Shown: positions 1 through 6,780, numbered from the stretch's first letter. The stretch: DNA of 8,150 nt from Candidatus Parcubacteria bacterium (GCA_023139655.1 JAGLNE010000028.1:1-8150), one strand, 5' to 3'. Numbers and translations are program-made. The notes: generated from the letters alone by a model not told the origin.

Positions 1-27
1 AATATCAAATATCAAAAATCAAAATAA
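1..27. repeat. Short ATCAAA-type tandem repeat at window edge
   Basis: Bases 1-24 are an A-rich run built from imperfect copies of ATCAAA, as in ATCAAATATCAAAAATCAAA. It lies upstream of uppP and is followed by AT-rich sequence with no coding frame. It looks like intergenic low-complexity repeat. Its left end is outside the window, so its full length is unknown. No function can be assigned. Confidence 0.35.
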
Positions 28-78
28 ATTATCTTAGTTTTTTTAATTTGACACTCGAATTTAATTATTTGTTATCTT

Positions 79-867
79 ATGGATTATATAGTTGCAATAA
101 TTTTTGGAATTACTCAGGGCATAACTGAGTTTATTCCGGTGTCCAGTTCGGGTCATTTGGTAATTCTGCATGATTTGTTTACATTGCCGATCAAAAATGA
201 CCTGGTTTTTGACGTGGTTTTGCATTTAGCCACCATTTTGGCAGTGCTAATATATTTTTGGCGTGATATTGTTCTAATTATTAAAAATTTGCTTGCCCGC
301 AAAGATAAAATAGCCTGGTATATTATTATTGCTACTATTCCGGCCGCGATTATTGGATTTTTAGGAGAAGATATTATCACCGCTCATTTTCGCTCTACTT
401 ACGTTGTGGTAATAATGCTAATCATTGTTGGTGTATTATTTTTTGCCTCAGAAAAAATAGGCAAACAGATAAAAGATTATAAAGAGTTAACCTGGAAGAC
501 GGCGTTATTAATCGGTTTGTTTCAGGCAATTGCCTTAATTCCCGGTACATCCCGGTCTGGGATAACTATAGTCGCCGGGTTACTCATGGGTTTAAAGCGT
601 CAGCAGGCAGTTAAATTTTCCTTTTTATTGTCTTTACCAATTATTCTGGGTGCAAATTTATTCAAGCTGCCGGATTTATTGGCATCTGGCCTGATCGCGG
701 GTGAGTACATTGTTTTATTTATTGCCTTTTTAACTGCTTTTTTTAGTGGGCTAGTGGCGATTAAATATTTTTTACGTTTTAGCGCGCGATATAGCTTGCA
801 CGCTTTTGCCTACTACCGCTTTGCCCTGGCCTTGGTACTGGCCGGTTACTTATGGTGGCTTATGTGA
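79..867 (+). CDS. uppP: Undecaprenyl-diphosphatase (UppP/BacA)
   Basis: This integral membrane enzyme removes one phosphate from undecaprenyl diphosphate, regenerating the lipid carrier for peptidoglycan and other surface polymers. Its 262 residues match the family's usual length of about 260-275. Both family signature regions are intact. The N-terminal one runs over residues 13-27, with Q13 and E17 as the QxxxE pair followed by PVSSSGHL. The second is PGTSRSGIT at 155-163, with the arginine at 159. The rest is mostly hydrophobic and consistent with several membrane helices. The ATG at 79 is chosen because the conserved N-terminal region begins right after it. No Shine-Dalgarno sequence precedes it. 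It is convergent with the CAP gene, with 93 bp between the stops. Whether it belongs to an operon upstream cannot be seen. Assignment is secure from the motifs. Confidence 0.96.
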   Translation: MDYIVAIIFGITQGITEFIPVSSSGHLVILHDLFTLPIKNDLVFDVVLHLATILAVLIYFWRDIVLIIKNLLARKDKIAWYIIIATIPAAIIGFLGEDIITAHFRSTYVVVIMLIIVGVLFFASEKIGKQIKDYKELTWKTALLIGLFQAIALIPGTSRSGITIVAGLLMGLKRQQAVKFSFLLSLPIILGANLFKLPDLLASGLIAGEYIVLFIAFLTAFFSGLVAIKYFLRFSARYSLHAFAYYRFALALVLAGYLWWLM

Positions 868-943
868 GATACTTTCGAGTATTTAAATTCAGGATGAGAT
901 AAAAAGAGGACTTATGCGCCTGCGTTTTATTAATTATTTTTAG

Positions 944-980
944 AACACTGATGACACAGATCAAACAGATTTACGCTGAT
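944..980. repeat. ACAGAT/CTGAT-type short repeat at 3' end of CAP gene
   Basis: This stretch (cactgatgacacagatcaa, then acagatttacgctgat) is made of repeated CTGAT and ACAGAT units. It resembles the degenerate CACAGATT/ACGCTGAT intergenic repeats found scattered in many bacterial genomes. It runs across the stop codon of the CAP gene (961-963 on the minus strand), so the repeat seems to supply the stop and the last few residues, QRKSV. The family resemblance is from memory and cannot be confirmed from one copy. Confidence 0.3.
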
Positions 981-1809
981 ATTGATTTAAACGTGTAAGT
1001 CCTAAAAAAGTAATTAAGATTAGTAGCAAGAATAAGAATAGATACGCAGAGTATTGGCTAATTTGTTTTAGGGCCAGGAAATCGGCAGATCCGGGGATAA
1101 TAGAATTCATGATAGTATTACCGGTTTTATTAATAGTTTCTGTTGATGCATTTAAGCAGTGATAATAAGAATATTCAGGAAGTGAGGCAAAAAGATTAAC
1201 GCCTGACGCAGTTTCAATCGCGCTAAAAGTGCTTGGCACGGCTTCTGGCAGAATAGATAATTGATTAGTAAAAGCATTGGACTTGGCAACGGTTTGGGGA
1301 TTAGCCGAAGCGATAGCCAGCGGGCGGCCGAATATTTGCACCACCAGAGTGGTTTCTTTTCCGTCAAGATTGCCGGACACAACGGCTACGCCGATCTCGG
1401 AAAATTTTTCATTAAGAATATTTTTCCGGTGGGTAGGGGACTTAAGCCAGGCTTTCATTATTCCTTCGTTAGTATAGAAGTCAACTGCCAGATTTTCGCC
1501 AATATAGGAATATTGATACCCGGCTTCTTTGATCCAGTGGGAAAATTTTTCATCCAGGATGTTATGGCCGAATCTTTGGCTAGCCATAATTGCTTGCCCC
1601 TTATCATAGGCGGCTTTACCAAGGAGCTGGTTAGCGGTTAAAGGATTAAGGTTTTCCTTAATCCTTTCTTTGTTAGTTATATTAATAATATTTTCGTCTG
1701 TGATCGAAAAAAGAAAAGCTAATTGAGGCAATAAAAAAATCCCTATTATTACGCATAATAGAGAAACACGCCAATATAAAAATCCATTTTCGTTGGTTTT
1801 TGTTTTCAT
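961..1809 (-). CDS. Membrane-anchored CAP/SCP-domain protein (YkwD-like)
   Basis: A 282-residue protein with a hydrophobic segment at about 15-35, a CAP (SCP/PR1-like) domain at about 40-162 and a second hydrophobic helix at about 253-271 ending in a basic tail. The CAP domain shows its hallmarks: N46..R49 in the first helix, H82 after the KG..M segment, GENLA at 104-108 with E105, then W121.KSPTHRKNIL (123-132) with H127, and the GVAV strand at 140-143. H82, E105 and H127 correspond to the family's cavity residues. Bacterial CAP proteins are secreted or surface-attached, but their substrates are mostly unknown. Residues 165-250 form a polar linker without a recognised domain. Two membrane segments flanking the domain would place CAP and linker outside the cell with both ends anchored. 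The start follows a strong promoter at 1871-1899; no Shine-Dalgarno sequence is visible. Confidence 0.88.
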   Translation of the reverse strand: MKTKTNENGFLYWRVSLLCVIIGIFLLPQLAFLFSITDENIINITNKERIKENLNPLTANQLLGKAAYDKGQAIMASQRFGHNILDEKFSHWIKEAGYQYSYIGENLAVDFYTNEGIMKAWLKSPTHRKNILNEKFSEIGVAVVSGNLDGKETTLVVQIFGRPLAIASANPQTVAKSNAFTNQLSILPEAVPSTFSAIETASGVNLFASLPEYSYYHCLNASTETINKTGNTIMNSIIPGSADFLALKQISQYSAYLFLFLLLILITFLGLTRLNQYQRKSV

Positions 1810-1883
1810 TTTATTTTTTTGTTTGGTTTTTGTTTTTTTGCTTACTATCGTGTTTTATTTTTCTATTTATATTATATCATAAT

Positions 1884-1899
1884 TTGTTAAAATTAACAA
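1884..1899. promoter_or_regulatory. Palindrome TTGTTAA-AA-TTAACAA between divergent promoters
   Basis: A perfect inverted repeat with 7-bp arms and a 2-bp centre lies exactly between the CAP gene promoter and the pcm start. It contains the -35 box of the CAP promoter and the candidate -10 of pcm. It could be an operator for a dimeric regulator. It could also be a by-product of a TTGTTA motif occurring on both strands in very AT-rich DNA. No regulator gene is nearby. Confidence 0.4.
1885..1893 (+). promoter_or_regulatory. Candidate extended -10 promoter for pcm
   Basis: TGT directly followed by TAAAAT (1888-1893) makes an extended -10 element, with a poor -35 region upstream. A start about seven bases downstream would fall at or next to the GTG at 1900, so the mRNA would be leaderless. 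This fits the absence of any upstream ribosome binding site. The element is short and in AT-rich DNA, so it could be chance. Confidence 0.35.
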
Positions 1900-2535
1900 G
1901 TGGAGAAGTTAATTGAAAAATTAATTAGGGATGGATATTTAAAAACACCAAGAATTATTGAAGCTTTTAAGGAAATTAAGCGTAAAGATTTTTTGTTGCC
2001 AAAATATAAGAAAATGGCAGGACTAAATGAACCCTTGCCGATCGATCATGGGCAAACAATTTCCCAGCCTTTAACCGTGGCCTTTATGCTTGAGCTATTG
2101 CAAGCGAAATCAGGGGACAAGATTCTTGATGTGGGCAGCGGTTCGGGTTGGAGTGTTGCCCTGATTTCGGAGATTGTTGGCCCAAAAGGCAGAGTTTACG
2201 GCCTGGAACGAATACAAGAATTGGCCGAGTTTGCCGAGTGTAATATAAATAAATATAATTTTATTTCCAGCAAGCAAGCGCGAATAATCCAGGGCGATGG
2301 TTACAAGGGATTGCCTGAATACGCGCCATTTGATAAGATAATAGTAGCGGCTGCGGCCAAAGAAGTACCAAAGAATCTTTTGGTACAGCTCAAGATCGGC
2401 GGCCGGCTAGTTTTGCCAATTGGTGAAACAATGTCTACGCAAGATATGGTAGTGATTGATAAGGGTAAAAATGGGCAAACAAAAGAAAAAAGATACCCGG
2501 GATTTATATTCGTCCCGTTAATTAATGATAACTAA
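1900..2535 (+). CDS. pcm: Protein-L-isoaspartate O-methyltransferase
   Basis: This enzyme uses S-adenosylmethionine to methylate isoaspartyl residues in damaged proteins, starting their repair in the cytoplasm. The 211-residue product covers the whole family fold. GQTISQP at 51-57, including S55, is the family signature. ILDVGSGSGW at 75-84 is the SAM-binding motif I, E103 in GLER is the acidic residue expected to hold the SAM ribose, and GGRLVLPIG near 167-175 is the late conserved strand. Start choice: GTG at 1900 places the helical N-terminus MEKLIEKLIRDGYL where relatives begin; no in-frame ATG lies close by. No ribosome binding site precedes it. It heads a tight cluster: the next gene starts 9 bases after its stop. 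Its company with envelope genes probably reflects operon packing rather than a shared pathway. Confidence 0.93.
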   Translation: MEKLIEKLIRDGYLKTPRIIEAFKEIKRKDFLLPKYKKMAGLNEPLPIDHGQTISQPLTVAFMLELLQAKSGDKILDVGSGSGWSVALISEIVGPKGRVYGLERIQELAEFAECNINKYNFISSKQARIIQGDGYKGLPEYAPFDKIIVAAAAKEVPKNLLVQLKIGGRLVLPIGETMSTQDMVVIDKGKNGQTKEKRYPGFIFVPLINDN

Positions 2536-2544
2536 ATATTTCAT

Positions 2545-2988
2545 ATGAATTCAAAAAAAGGTAAAAAGGTTGTGGTTGTTAGCGGCTATTTTAATCCAAT
2601 GCACGTTGGGCATTTGGAAATGATGGAAAAAGCCAAAAAACTTGGTGATTATTTGGTTGTAATTTTAAACAGCGATCATCAGGTGGGCCTGAAAGGCCGG
2701 GTTCCGTTCATGCCGGAAAAGGATCGTAAGAAAATAGTTGAAGCTATCCGCTATGTTGATGAAGTATTTCCTTCAATTGACAAGGACAAGAGCGTTTGCG
2801 AATCTTTAAGAAAAATAAAGCCGGATATTTTTGCTCAAGGCGGCGACCGCCATCAAGGTGAAGCACCGGAGACTGGTGTATGTAAAGAACTGGAGATTGA
2901 AATGGTAGATGGAATGGGAGAAAAAATACGTTCAAGCTCTACCTTAATACAAAAAGCCAAGGATTATAATTTTGAAAAGAAAAAATAA
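2545..2988 (+). CDS. HxGH-family nucleotidyltransferase (cytidylyltransferase-like)
   Basis: A 147-residue stand-alone nucleotidyltransferase. Members of this fold transfer a nucleotide from ATP or CTP to a phosphorylated small molecule. The visible motifs are GYFNPMHVGH at 14-23, containing the H20xGH23 active-site signature, the LNSD loop at 41-44, PEKDR near 57-61, AQGGDRH at 97-103, and RSSSTLIQ at 129-136, the counterpart of the ISSTxIR motif. The pattern is closest to the RfaE2/HldE C-terminal domain (heptose-1-phosphate adenylyltransferase) and to TagD or archaeal FAD synthetase-like proteins. The acceptor substrate cannot be read from the sequence, and no heptose or teichoic acid genes are in the window, so no symbol is given. 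Its TAA stop overlaps the mltG ATG by one base (TAATG), which suggests translational coupling. Confidence 0.85.
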   Translation: MNSKKGKKVVVVSGYFNPMHVGHLEMMEKAKKLGDYLVVILNSDHQVGLKGRVPFMPEKDRKKIVEAIRYVDEVFPSIDKDKSVCESLRKIKPDIFAQGGDRHQGEAPETGVCKELEIEMVDGMGEKIRSSSTLIQKAKDYNFEKKK

Positions 2989-4007
2989 TGAAAAAAATAT
3001 TTTTTTTAATTATATTAGTCGCGGTAGCTGGGGGGTATTTTTATTATTGGCAAGGATTTACGACTCCTGTAAGCCAGGATGAGTCGGCCTTGTCTTTTAC
3101 GGTAACTTCAGGTGAGGGAGTAGACGAAATCGCCAGTAATTTATTTGATGTCGGGCTTATCAAAAGCCGGAATATATTTAAAATTTATATTTGGCAGAAT
3201 GAGCTGGAGTCTAATTTGCAGGCCGGCACTTATTTGTTAAACACCAAAATGTCAATAAGAGATATGGTGGAGCGTTTATCAACTGGGCAAACAGAGGACC
3301 AGGAAATTACTATCAAAATTATTGAGGGCTGGAAGATTGATGAAATAGACGAATATCTTTCTAGCCTGAACATAGTTTCACCCGGAGAATTTGAAAAATT
3401 AACTAAACAGCCGATCAGTAATTGGCCTTTTGCGTTTTCCATGCCAGAGATTATGGGCAGCGTGCCGGCTAGCCGATCTTTAGAGGGATATTTATTTCCT
3501 GATACTTATAGGATATTTAAAGATGCTACTGCGAGTGATATTATAGAAAAAATGCTAAGTAATTTTTCTACTCGTATAACCGAGGAAATGATAGCTGAAA
3601 TCAAAAAACAGGACAAAACTTTGTCTGAAATAATTACCATGGCCTCAATTATAGAGAAGGAAGTATCCAAGGACGAGGACAGGAGAATCGTTTCCGGGAT
3701 TTTGAATAAAAGATTGGACATTGGTATGCGCTTGGAAGTGGATTCCAGTATTAATTATATAACCGGTAAAAATGATCCGGCAGCAGAGTATAAAGATTTG
3801 GAAATTGATTCGCCCTATAACACGTATAAATATTACGGTTTGCCGCCTGCACCGATTTGCAGCCCTGGCCTATCATCTATTATGGCAGCAATAAATCCGA
3901 TAGATAGTGACTATTTATTTTACCTTAACCGTCAGGATACTAAGGAAACAATATTTTCCCGTACCTATGAGGAGCATTTGTCAAATAAAAATAAATATTT
4001 AAAATAG
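2988..4007 (+). CDS. mltG: Endolytic murein transglycosylase MltG (YceG-like)
   Basis: A membrane-anchored lytic transglycosylase that cleaves nascent peptidoglycan glycan strands and so influences their length. The protein has 339 residues, the usual size. A single N-terminal membrane helix lies at about 4-22, followed by a LysM-like region (about 35-100) and the YceG catalytic domain. Signature stretches are EGYLFPDTY at 166-174, ASIIEKE at 219-225 with E223 as the expected catalytic glutamate, LEVDSSINYITG from 249, SPYNTY near 275, and GLPPAPICSPG at 284-294. The start ATG overlaps the preceding stop codon. Only a weak A/G-rich stretch lies upstream, so ribosome re-initiation after the nucleotidyltransferase is likely. 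Together with uppP it indicates that the organism makes peptidoglycan. A terminator-like hairpin follows at 4050-4084. Confidence 0.95.
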   Translation: MKKIFFLIILVAVAGGYFYYWQGFTTPVSQDESALSFTVTSGEGVDEIASNLFDVGLIKSRNIFKIYIWQNELESNLQAGTYLLNTKMSIRDMVERLSTGQTEDQEITIKIIEGWKIDEIDEYLSSLNIVSPGEFEKLTKQPISNWPFAFSMPEIMGSVPASRSLEGYLFPDTYRIFKDATASDIIEKMLSNFSTRITEEMIAEIKKQDKTLSEIITMASIIEKEVSKDEDRRIVSGILNKRLDIGMRLEVDSSINYITGKNDPAAEYKDLEIDSPYNTYKYYGLPPAPICSPGLSSIMAAINPIDSDYLFYLNRQDTKETIFSRTYEEHLSNKNKYLK

Positions 4008-4049
4008 GTTAAGACCACAGACGGCAGACCACAGACCACAGGAAAGATG

Positions 4050-4084
4050 AAAAAACAATGGGCTTTAAGTTTATTGTTTTTTTT
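4050..4084 (+). terminator. Possible intrinsic terminator after mltG
   Basis: AAAAAACAAT (4050-4059) is fully complementary to ATTGTTTTTT (4073-4082), with a 13-base loop, and the right arm continues as a run of eight T residues (4077-4084). The arms contain only one G-C pair each way, so the hairpin is weak. The A-tract/T-tract design is nevertheless typical of terminators in AT-rich genomes and would work in either direction. It lies 43 bases after the mltG stop. Confidence 0.4.
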
Positions 4085-4111
4085 GTTATTAACGCATAAA
4101 TATGTTATAAT
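4083..4111 (+). promoter_or_regulatory. Promoter for the DUF3160 gene (extended -10)
   Basis: TTGTTA (4083-4088) is followed after 17 bp by a perfect TATAAT (4106-4111) preceded by TGT, an extended -10. The predicted start near 4118 leaves a leader of about 115 bases before the ATG at 4233. That leader includes the right arm of the inverted-repeat element and a weak AT hairpin at 4197-4224. The same -35 and extended -10 pattern is seen at the CAP gene promoter. Confidence 0.7.
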
Positions 4112-4232
4112 ATAGAAAGTATAATTATATACCGCTGTTGTCTGCTGTCTGTCGTCTATAATATTAGTTAATACCGACTAGCGATTGGATATAAATATAT
4201 TGTTTAATTAATCAATATTTTTTTACATAATT

Positions 4233-6608
4233 ATGTTTGTTGATGACGGAAAAGAAAAAAGTGAGCTGAAAAAAAGAGATAATAATGCGAGTCCTTTTCA
4301 GCCCGGACCGGTTATTGAAGATGAAACACATTCCAGATTAAGAATCGCAATCTATAGCGGAGCGGGAGCCGTGATCATTGTCTTATTGGCAGTAGTTTTT
4401 TATTTGATTCAGAGGCCAGCTTTGACTCCGGAATCGAGTGCCCCACAGCACCAATCATCGCCCGTTAGCACATCAAGCGGATATTTACCGTTTGAACAAG
4501 GCAGCTCTAAGGGTAATGGTAAAAATGGCGATTTTGGTATTGATAGCGCTCAAACCGAGTTAATAACTTTTGGAAATTTTTTCTTGCCGCCGATTAAGGA
4601 TACTGGCGCGGTAGAGAGCTATAGCCTGCCAATAAACGCTAAAGCCGATATAATGAATTTTTACGATGTATCCAGGAAAATGGATATTGACTCGCTTACT
4701 GAGGATTTAAATAACAATGGTTTTAGTATAACCAGCAACCAATTCTCTAAAGACGCGGATACTTTTTATGATTTATATCGTTTATTGGAAGCCAAGGATA
4801 TTCCGATAATGGTTACTAACGATTTTATATATTATTATTTTCAGAATGAGCTTAAGCAAGTTTTTAAAGAGGTGGAGCGCAGTGCTTTTTATGATACGGT
4901 TTGGCATATCTATAAGTCCTTATACGATATATCTTTGACCAGGTATAAAAAGCGTTTAGCCGACCTTGGTCTGGCCAATGATCCGGTCCTGGAAGGGGAG
5001 AGAATGGAAACAGCCTGGCTGGCCATGGTTTTGAAACTCTTGATGCCCAAGGAGAGCCAGATAAATACTGATAAAAGTTTTATTGATATAAATAAATTTT
5101 CCGAGTTGGATGTTTATTCATACAATTTTGACGTTCCCGAGGAATTAAAACAAAGCCTAGAGCAAGAATATGAGTTGATAAAAGGCGCTAAGGGCTTGAG
5201 TAAATCTCCAATTTTAATGTATCCTCAGGATTATAGCGTATTTAAGGTGCCGGATAATTATCGGGCAAATTCTAAATTAAATAATTTTTTTCTGGCGATC
5301 CAATGGTTGAATTCAGAGTTCCCACTGTATTATAGAATTGATACTTGCCCTAATTGTTTTTTGGATTATGAGGACTGGCTTATTAGCTCGGTGGCAGCCG
5401 CTTATCTGACTAAAGATTTAAACGATAATCAGGAATTAAAGAATCAATGGGCAATAGTGTATAAATTTATTTCTTTTTTTAACGGTCTAAGAAGCGATTT
5501 AACTTATCTAAACTACACGAGTGCGTACGAAGACACCTTTGGTATTGATTATGATATTGCGGAAATATATAGCAATCAAAACGATCAGCGCGCTAAGGAT
5601 TTAAAAAAATTACAAAATGAGATTGCTTCTATACGTTTTTCTCCGCTGGAAGGGGCGATGGATCGGACTGACGAAAATAAGCCTCTCATTGGTATGCGCC
5701 TGTTGCAAGATTCGTATTGGCCAAATGATTATTTGTTGGGACGTTTGGTCGGCCAGGATATGGCTCCGCTGTCAGACGATTTGCCCAGAGACGTGATAAC
5801 TATGTGCGTTGACAAGAAGACCGGAAACTACCGCTGCCGGGGAACCGGCCTTGATATTTTTAATATCATTTCACCAATCGAAAGTAATGAATATTTTAGA
5901 ATAAACTCAAATTATGCTCTTTATGGCACGAAGTCCGCGGCTCTTAGGGAGGAATTGAATGATTTTAATATCAATGCCTGGAATAACAATATGTATTGGC
6001 TGACGCTTGATGTGGCTAAGTCACTGCTTAATTATTCAGCTGACACAATGCCGATATTTGCCAGGAATGAATTATGGCAAAGCGAAAAAGACTTGAATAC
6101 GATATTGGGGTCGTGGGTTAATCTACATACGACCGAAGACGAACTTAAGGTGTATGAGCAAGATGACAAAGATTATAGTTTAGGCGCGTTTAAGGAGTGC
6201 AACTCCTTGAATTATATTGAGTCAAATATTTATTTTCTACATGTCCTTATTGCCAAGACCGACATGTTACTTGAAATATTATCCGCTCTGGGGGTGGCTG
6301 ACAAAACTAATGCCGCCTCAATAGAATTGAAGGAACTAAAAAATAAGTTAAGCGAATTAAGTCAGCTGGAAGAAAAAGTTAAAAATCAGGATGAATTAAG
6401 CAGCGACGATTGTAAGCTAATTACTGATTTTGCCACTCATTATACTACTCTGAATAAGGGGACTAGCGGCTTTAGGATAAACTTAGAAACTGGGGCTGGG
6501 ATGTCAGAGTTAATTAGCGGAGTTAAATTGCTTATAGTTGTTTATGAAAAGGACGGTAAAAAAGTAATTGCGGTTGGGCCAATATTTAATTATAAAGAGG
6601 GCAAATAG
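4233..6608 (+). CDS. Single-pass membrane protein with DUF3160 domain
   Basis: A 791-residue protein. Residues 1-37 are charged and cytoplasmic, 38-59 form one transmembrane helix, 60-110 are a Ser/Pro/Gly-rich linker, and about 115-790 are an extracytoplasmic domain recognisable as DUF3160. The recognisable blocks are IPIMVTNDFIYYYF at 190-203, RLLQDSYWPNDYLLGRLVG around 489-507, CRGTGLDIFNIISP near 535-548, DLNTILGSWVNLH at 620-632, NYIESNIYFLHVLI from 660, and a closing VGPIFNYKEG. The domain therefore appears complete. To my knowledge DUF3160 has no established biochemical function, so none is assigned. The outer domain carries six cysteines (372, 375, 525, 535, 656, 727), the first two as CPNC, which could form disulfides. 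The gene has its own promoter and no visible ribosome binding site before the ATG. It has no obvious terminator and is followed by the rplJ promoter. Confidence 0.85.
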   Translation: MFVDDGKEKSELKKRDNNASPFQPGPVIEDETHSRLRIAIYSGAGAVIIVLLAVVFYLIQRPALTPESSAPQHQSSPVSTSSGYLPFEQGSSKGNGKNGDFGIDSAQTELITFGNFFLPPIKDTGAVESYSLPINAKADIMNFYDVSRKMDIDSLTEDLNNNGFSITSNQFSKDADTFYDLYRLLEAKDIPIMVTNDFIYYYFQNELKQVFKEVERSAFYDTVWHIYKSLYDISLTRYKKRLADLGLANDPVLEGERMETAWLAMVLKLLMPKESQINTDKSFIDINKFSELDVYSYNFDVPEELKQSLEQEYELIKGAKGLSKSPILMYPQDYSVFKVPDNYRANSKLNNFFLAIQWLNSEFPLYYRIDTCPNCFLDYEDWLISSVAAAYLTKDLNDNQELKNQWAIVYKFISFFNGLRSDLTYLNYTSAYEDTFGIDYDIAEIYSNQNDQRAKDLKKLQNEIASIRFSPLEGAMDRTDENKPLIGMRLLQDSYWPNDYLLGRLVGQDMAPLSDDLPRDVITMCVDKKTGNYRCRGTGLDIFNIISPIESNEYFRINSNYALYGTKSAALREELNDFNINAWNNNMYWLTLDVAKSLLNYSADTMPIFARNELWQSEKDLNTILGSWVNLHTTEDELKVYEQDDKDYSLGAFKECNSLNYIESNIYFLHVLIAKTDMLLEILSALGVADKTNAASIELKELKNKLSELSQLEEKVKNQDELSSDDCKLITDFATHYTTLNKGTSGFRINLETGAGMSELISGVKLLIVVYEKDGKKVIAVGPIFNYKEGK

Positions 6609-6666
6609 TTGTTTAGAGATTTTTTATATTGTTTTCTAGTGCTAATATTAGTCAATAAGCAAACAC

Positions 6667-6695
6667 TTGACAAAATTTATTACACTAGCTATTAT
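6667..6695 (+). promoter_or_regulatory. Promoter of the rplJL operon
   Basis: A perfect -35 box TTGACA (6667-6672) and the -10 box TATTAT (6690-6695, five of six consensus bases) are spaced by 17 bp. The predicted start at about 6702 lies at the first bases of the L10 leader (6704 onward), so promoter and leader support each other. This is the strongest promoter in the window, as expected for ribosomal stalk proteins. Confidence 0.85.
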
Positions 6696-6703
6696 AAATA
6701 AAT

Positions 6704-6780
6704 AACCAAAGACAGCAGGCACTACGTTTATAAGACCTGCCGAGGTAATTATTTCAAATTGCTTTAACCTGTCTTTGGTA
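6704..6780 (+). promoter_or_regulatory. Ribosomal protein L10 leader RNA
   Basis: This 5' leader motif is bound by the L10-(L7/L12) complex to regulate its own synthesis. The closing stem P1 pairs ACCAAAGAC (6705-6713) with GTCTTTGGT (6771-6779), perfectly over nine pairs. P2 pairs GCAGG (6715-6719) with CCTGC (6736-6740). P3 pairs AGGT (6743-6746) with ACCT (6767-6770). Together they form a three-way junction with the conserved CAAAGACAGCAGG and CCTGCCGAGGT segments known from L10 leaders in other bacteria. It starts a few bases after the predicted transcription start and lies about 200 bp upstream of rplJ, with the expected operon downstream. Recognition rests on both the sequence segments and the pairing. 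Confidence 0.9.

Larger units (their letters stand above)
1871..1899 (-). promoter_or_regulatory. Promoter of the CAP gene (extended -10)
   Basis: Read on the minus strand, TTGTTA (plus 1894-1899) is separated by 17 bp from a perfect TATAAT (plus 1871-1876). TGA immediately precedes the -10, giving an extended -10 box. Transcription would start near 1864, leaving a leader of about 55 bases before the ATG at 1809. The -35 box touches the GTG start codon of pcm at 1900, so the two divergent transcription units share this DNA. Confidence 0.75.
4012..4157. repeat. 146-bp element with 23-bp imperfect inverted repeats
   Basis: The left arm (4012-4034) and the reverse complement of the right arm (4135-4157) match at 20 of 23 positions. 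Both are made of AGAC/CAGAC-type units (AGACCACAG occurs twice at the left). The approximately 100 bp between the arms hold a terminator-like hairpin (4050-4084) and a strong promoter (4083-4111). The arrangement resembles a small non-autonomous mobile element or a dispersed intergenic repeat; there is no coding capacity. It separates mltG from the DUF3160 gene and may have brought the promoter that now drives the latter. No target-site duplication is evident. Confidence 0.6.

Noticed and set aside
48..78. TTGACA at 48-53 as a promoter for uppP
   Set aside because: The only possible -10 boxes are TGTTAT at 16 bp or TATCTT at 19 bp, both poor. They would place the transcript start within or just past the ATG at 79, which the conserved N-terminus shows to be the true start.
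869..882. Small hairpin ATACT-TTCG-AGTAT just after the uppP stop, as a terminator
   Set aside because: The stem has only five pairs, four of them not G-C, and only three T residues follow. It is too weak to call; no convincing terminator is visible in 868-960.
1261..1641. Open frame of 126 codons on the plus strand opposite the CAP gene
   Set aside because: The minus-strand CAP domain is unambiguous in the same DNA, and the plus-strand translation shows no family pattern.
4197..4224. AT hairpin ATATTG/CAATAT followed by seven T residues, as a terminator
   Set aside because: It lies 9 bases before the start of the DUF3160 gene and downstream of its likely promoter, has a single G-C pair and would block its own gene. 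It is probably AT-rich chance pairing.
6642..6651. CTAATATTAG palindrome after the DUF3160 gene as a terminator or operator
   Set aside because: It is a 10-base AT-rich palindrome with no loop and no T-run. Such sequences are frequent by chance here.
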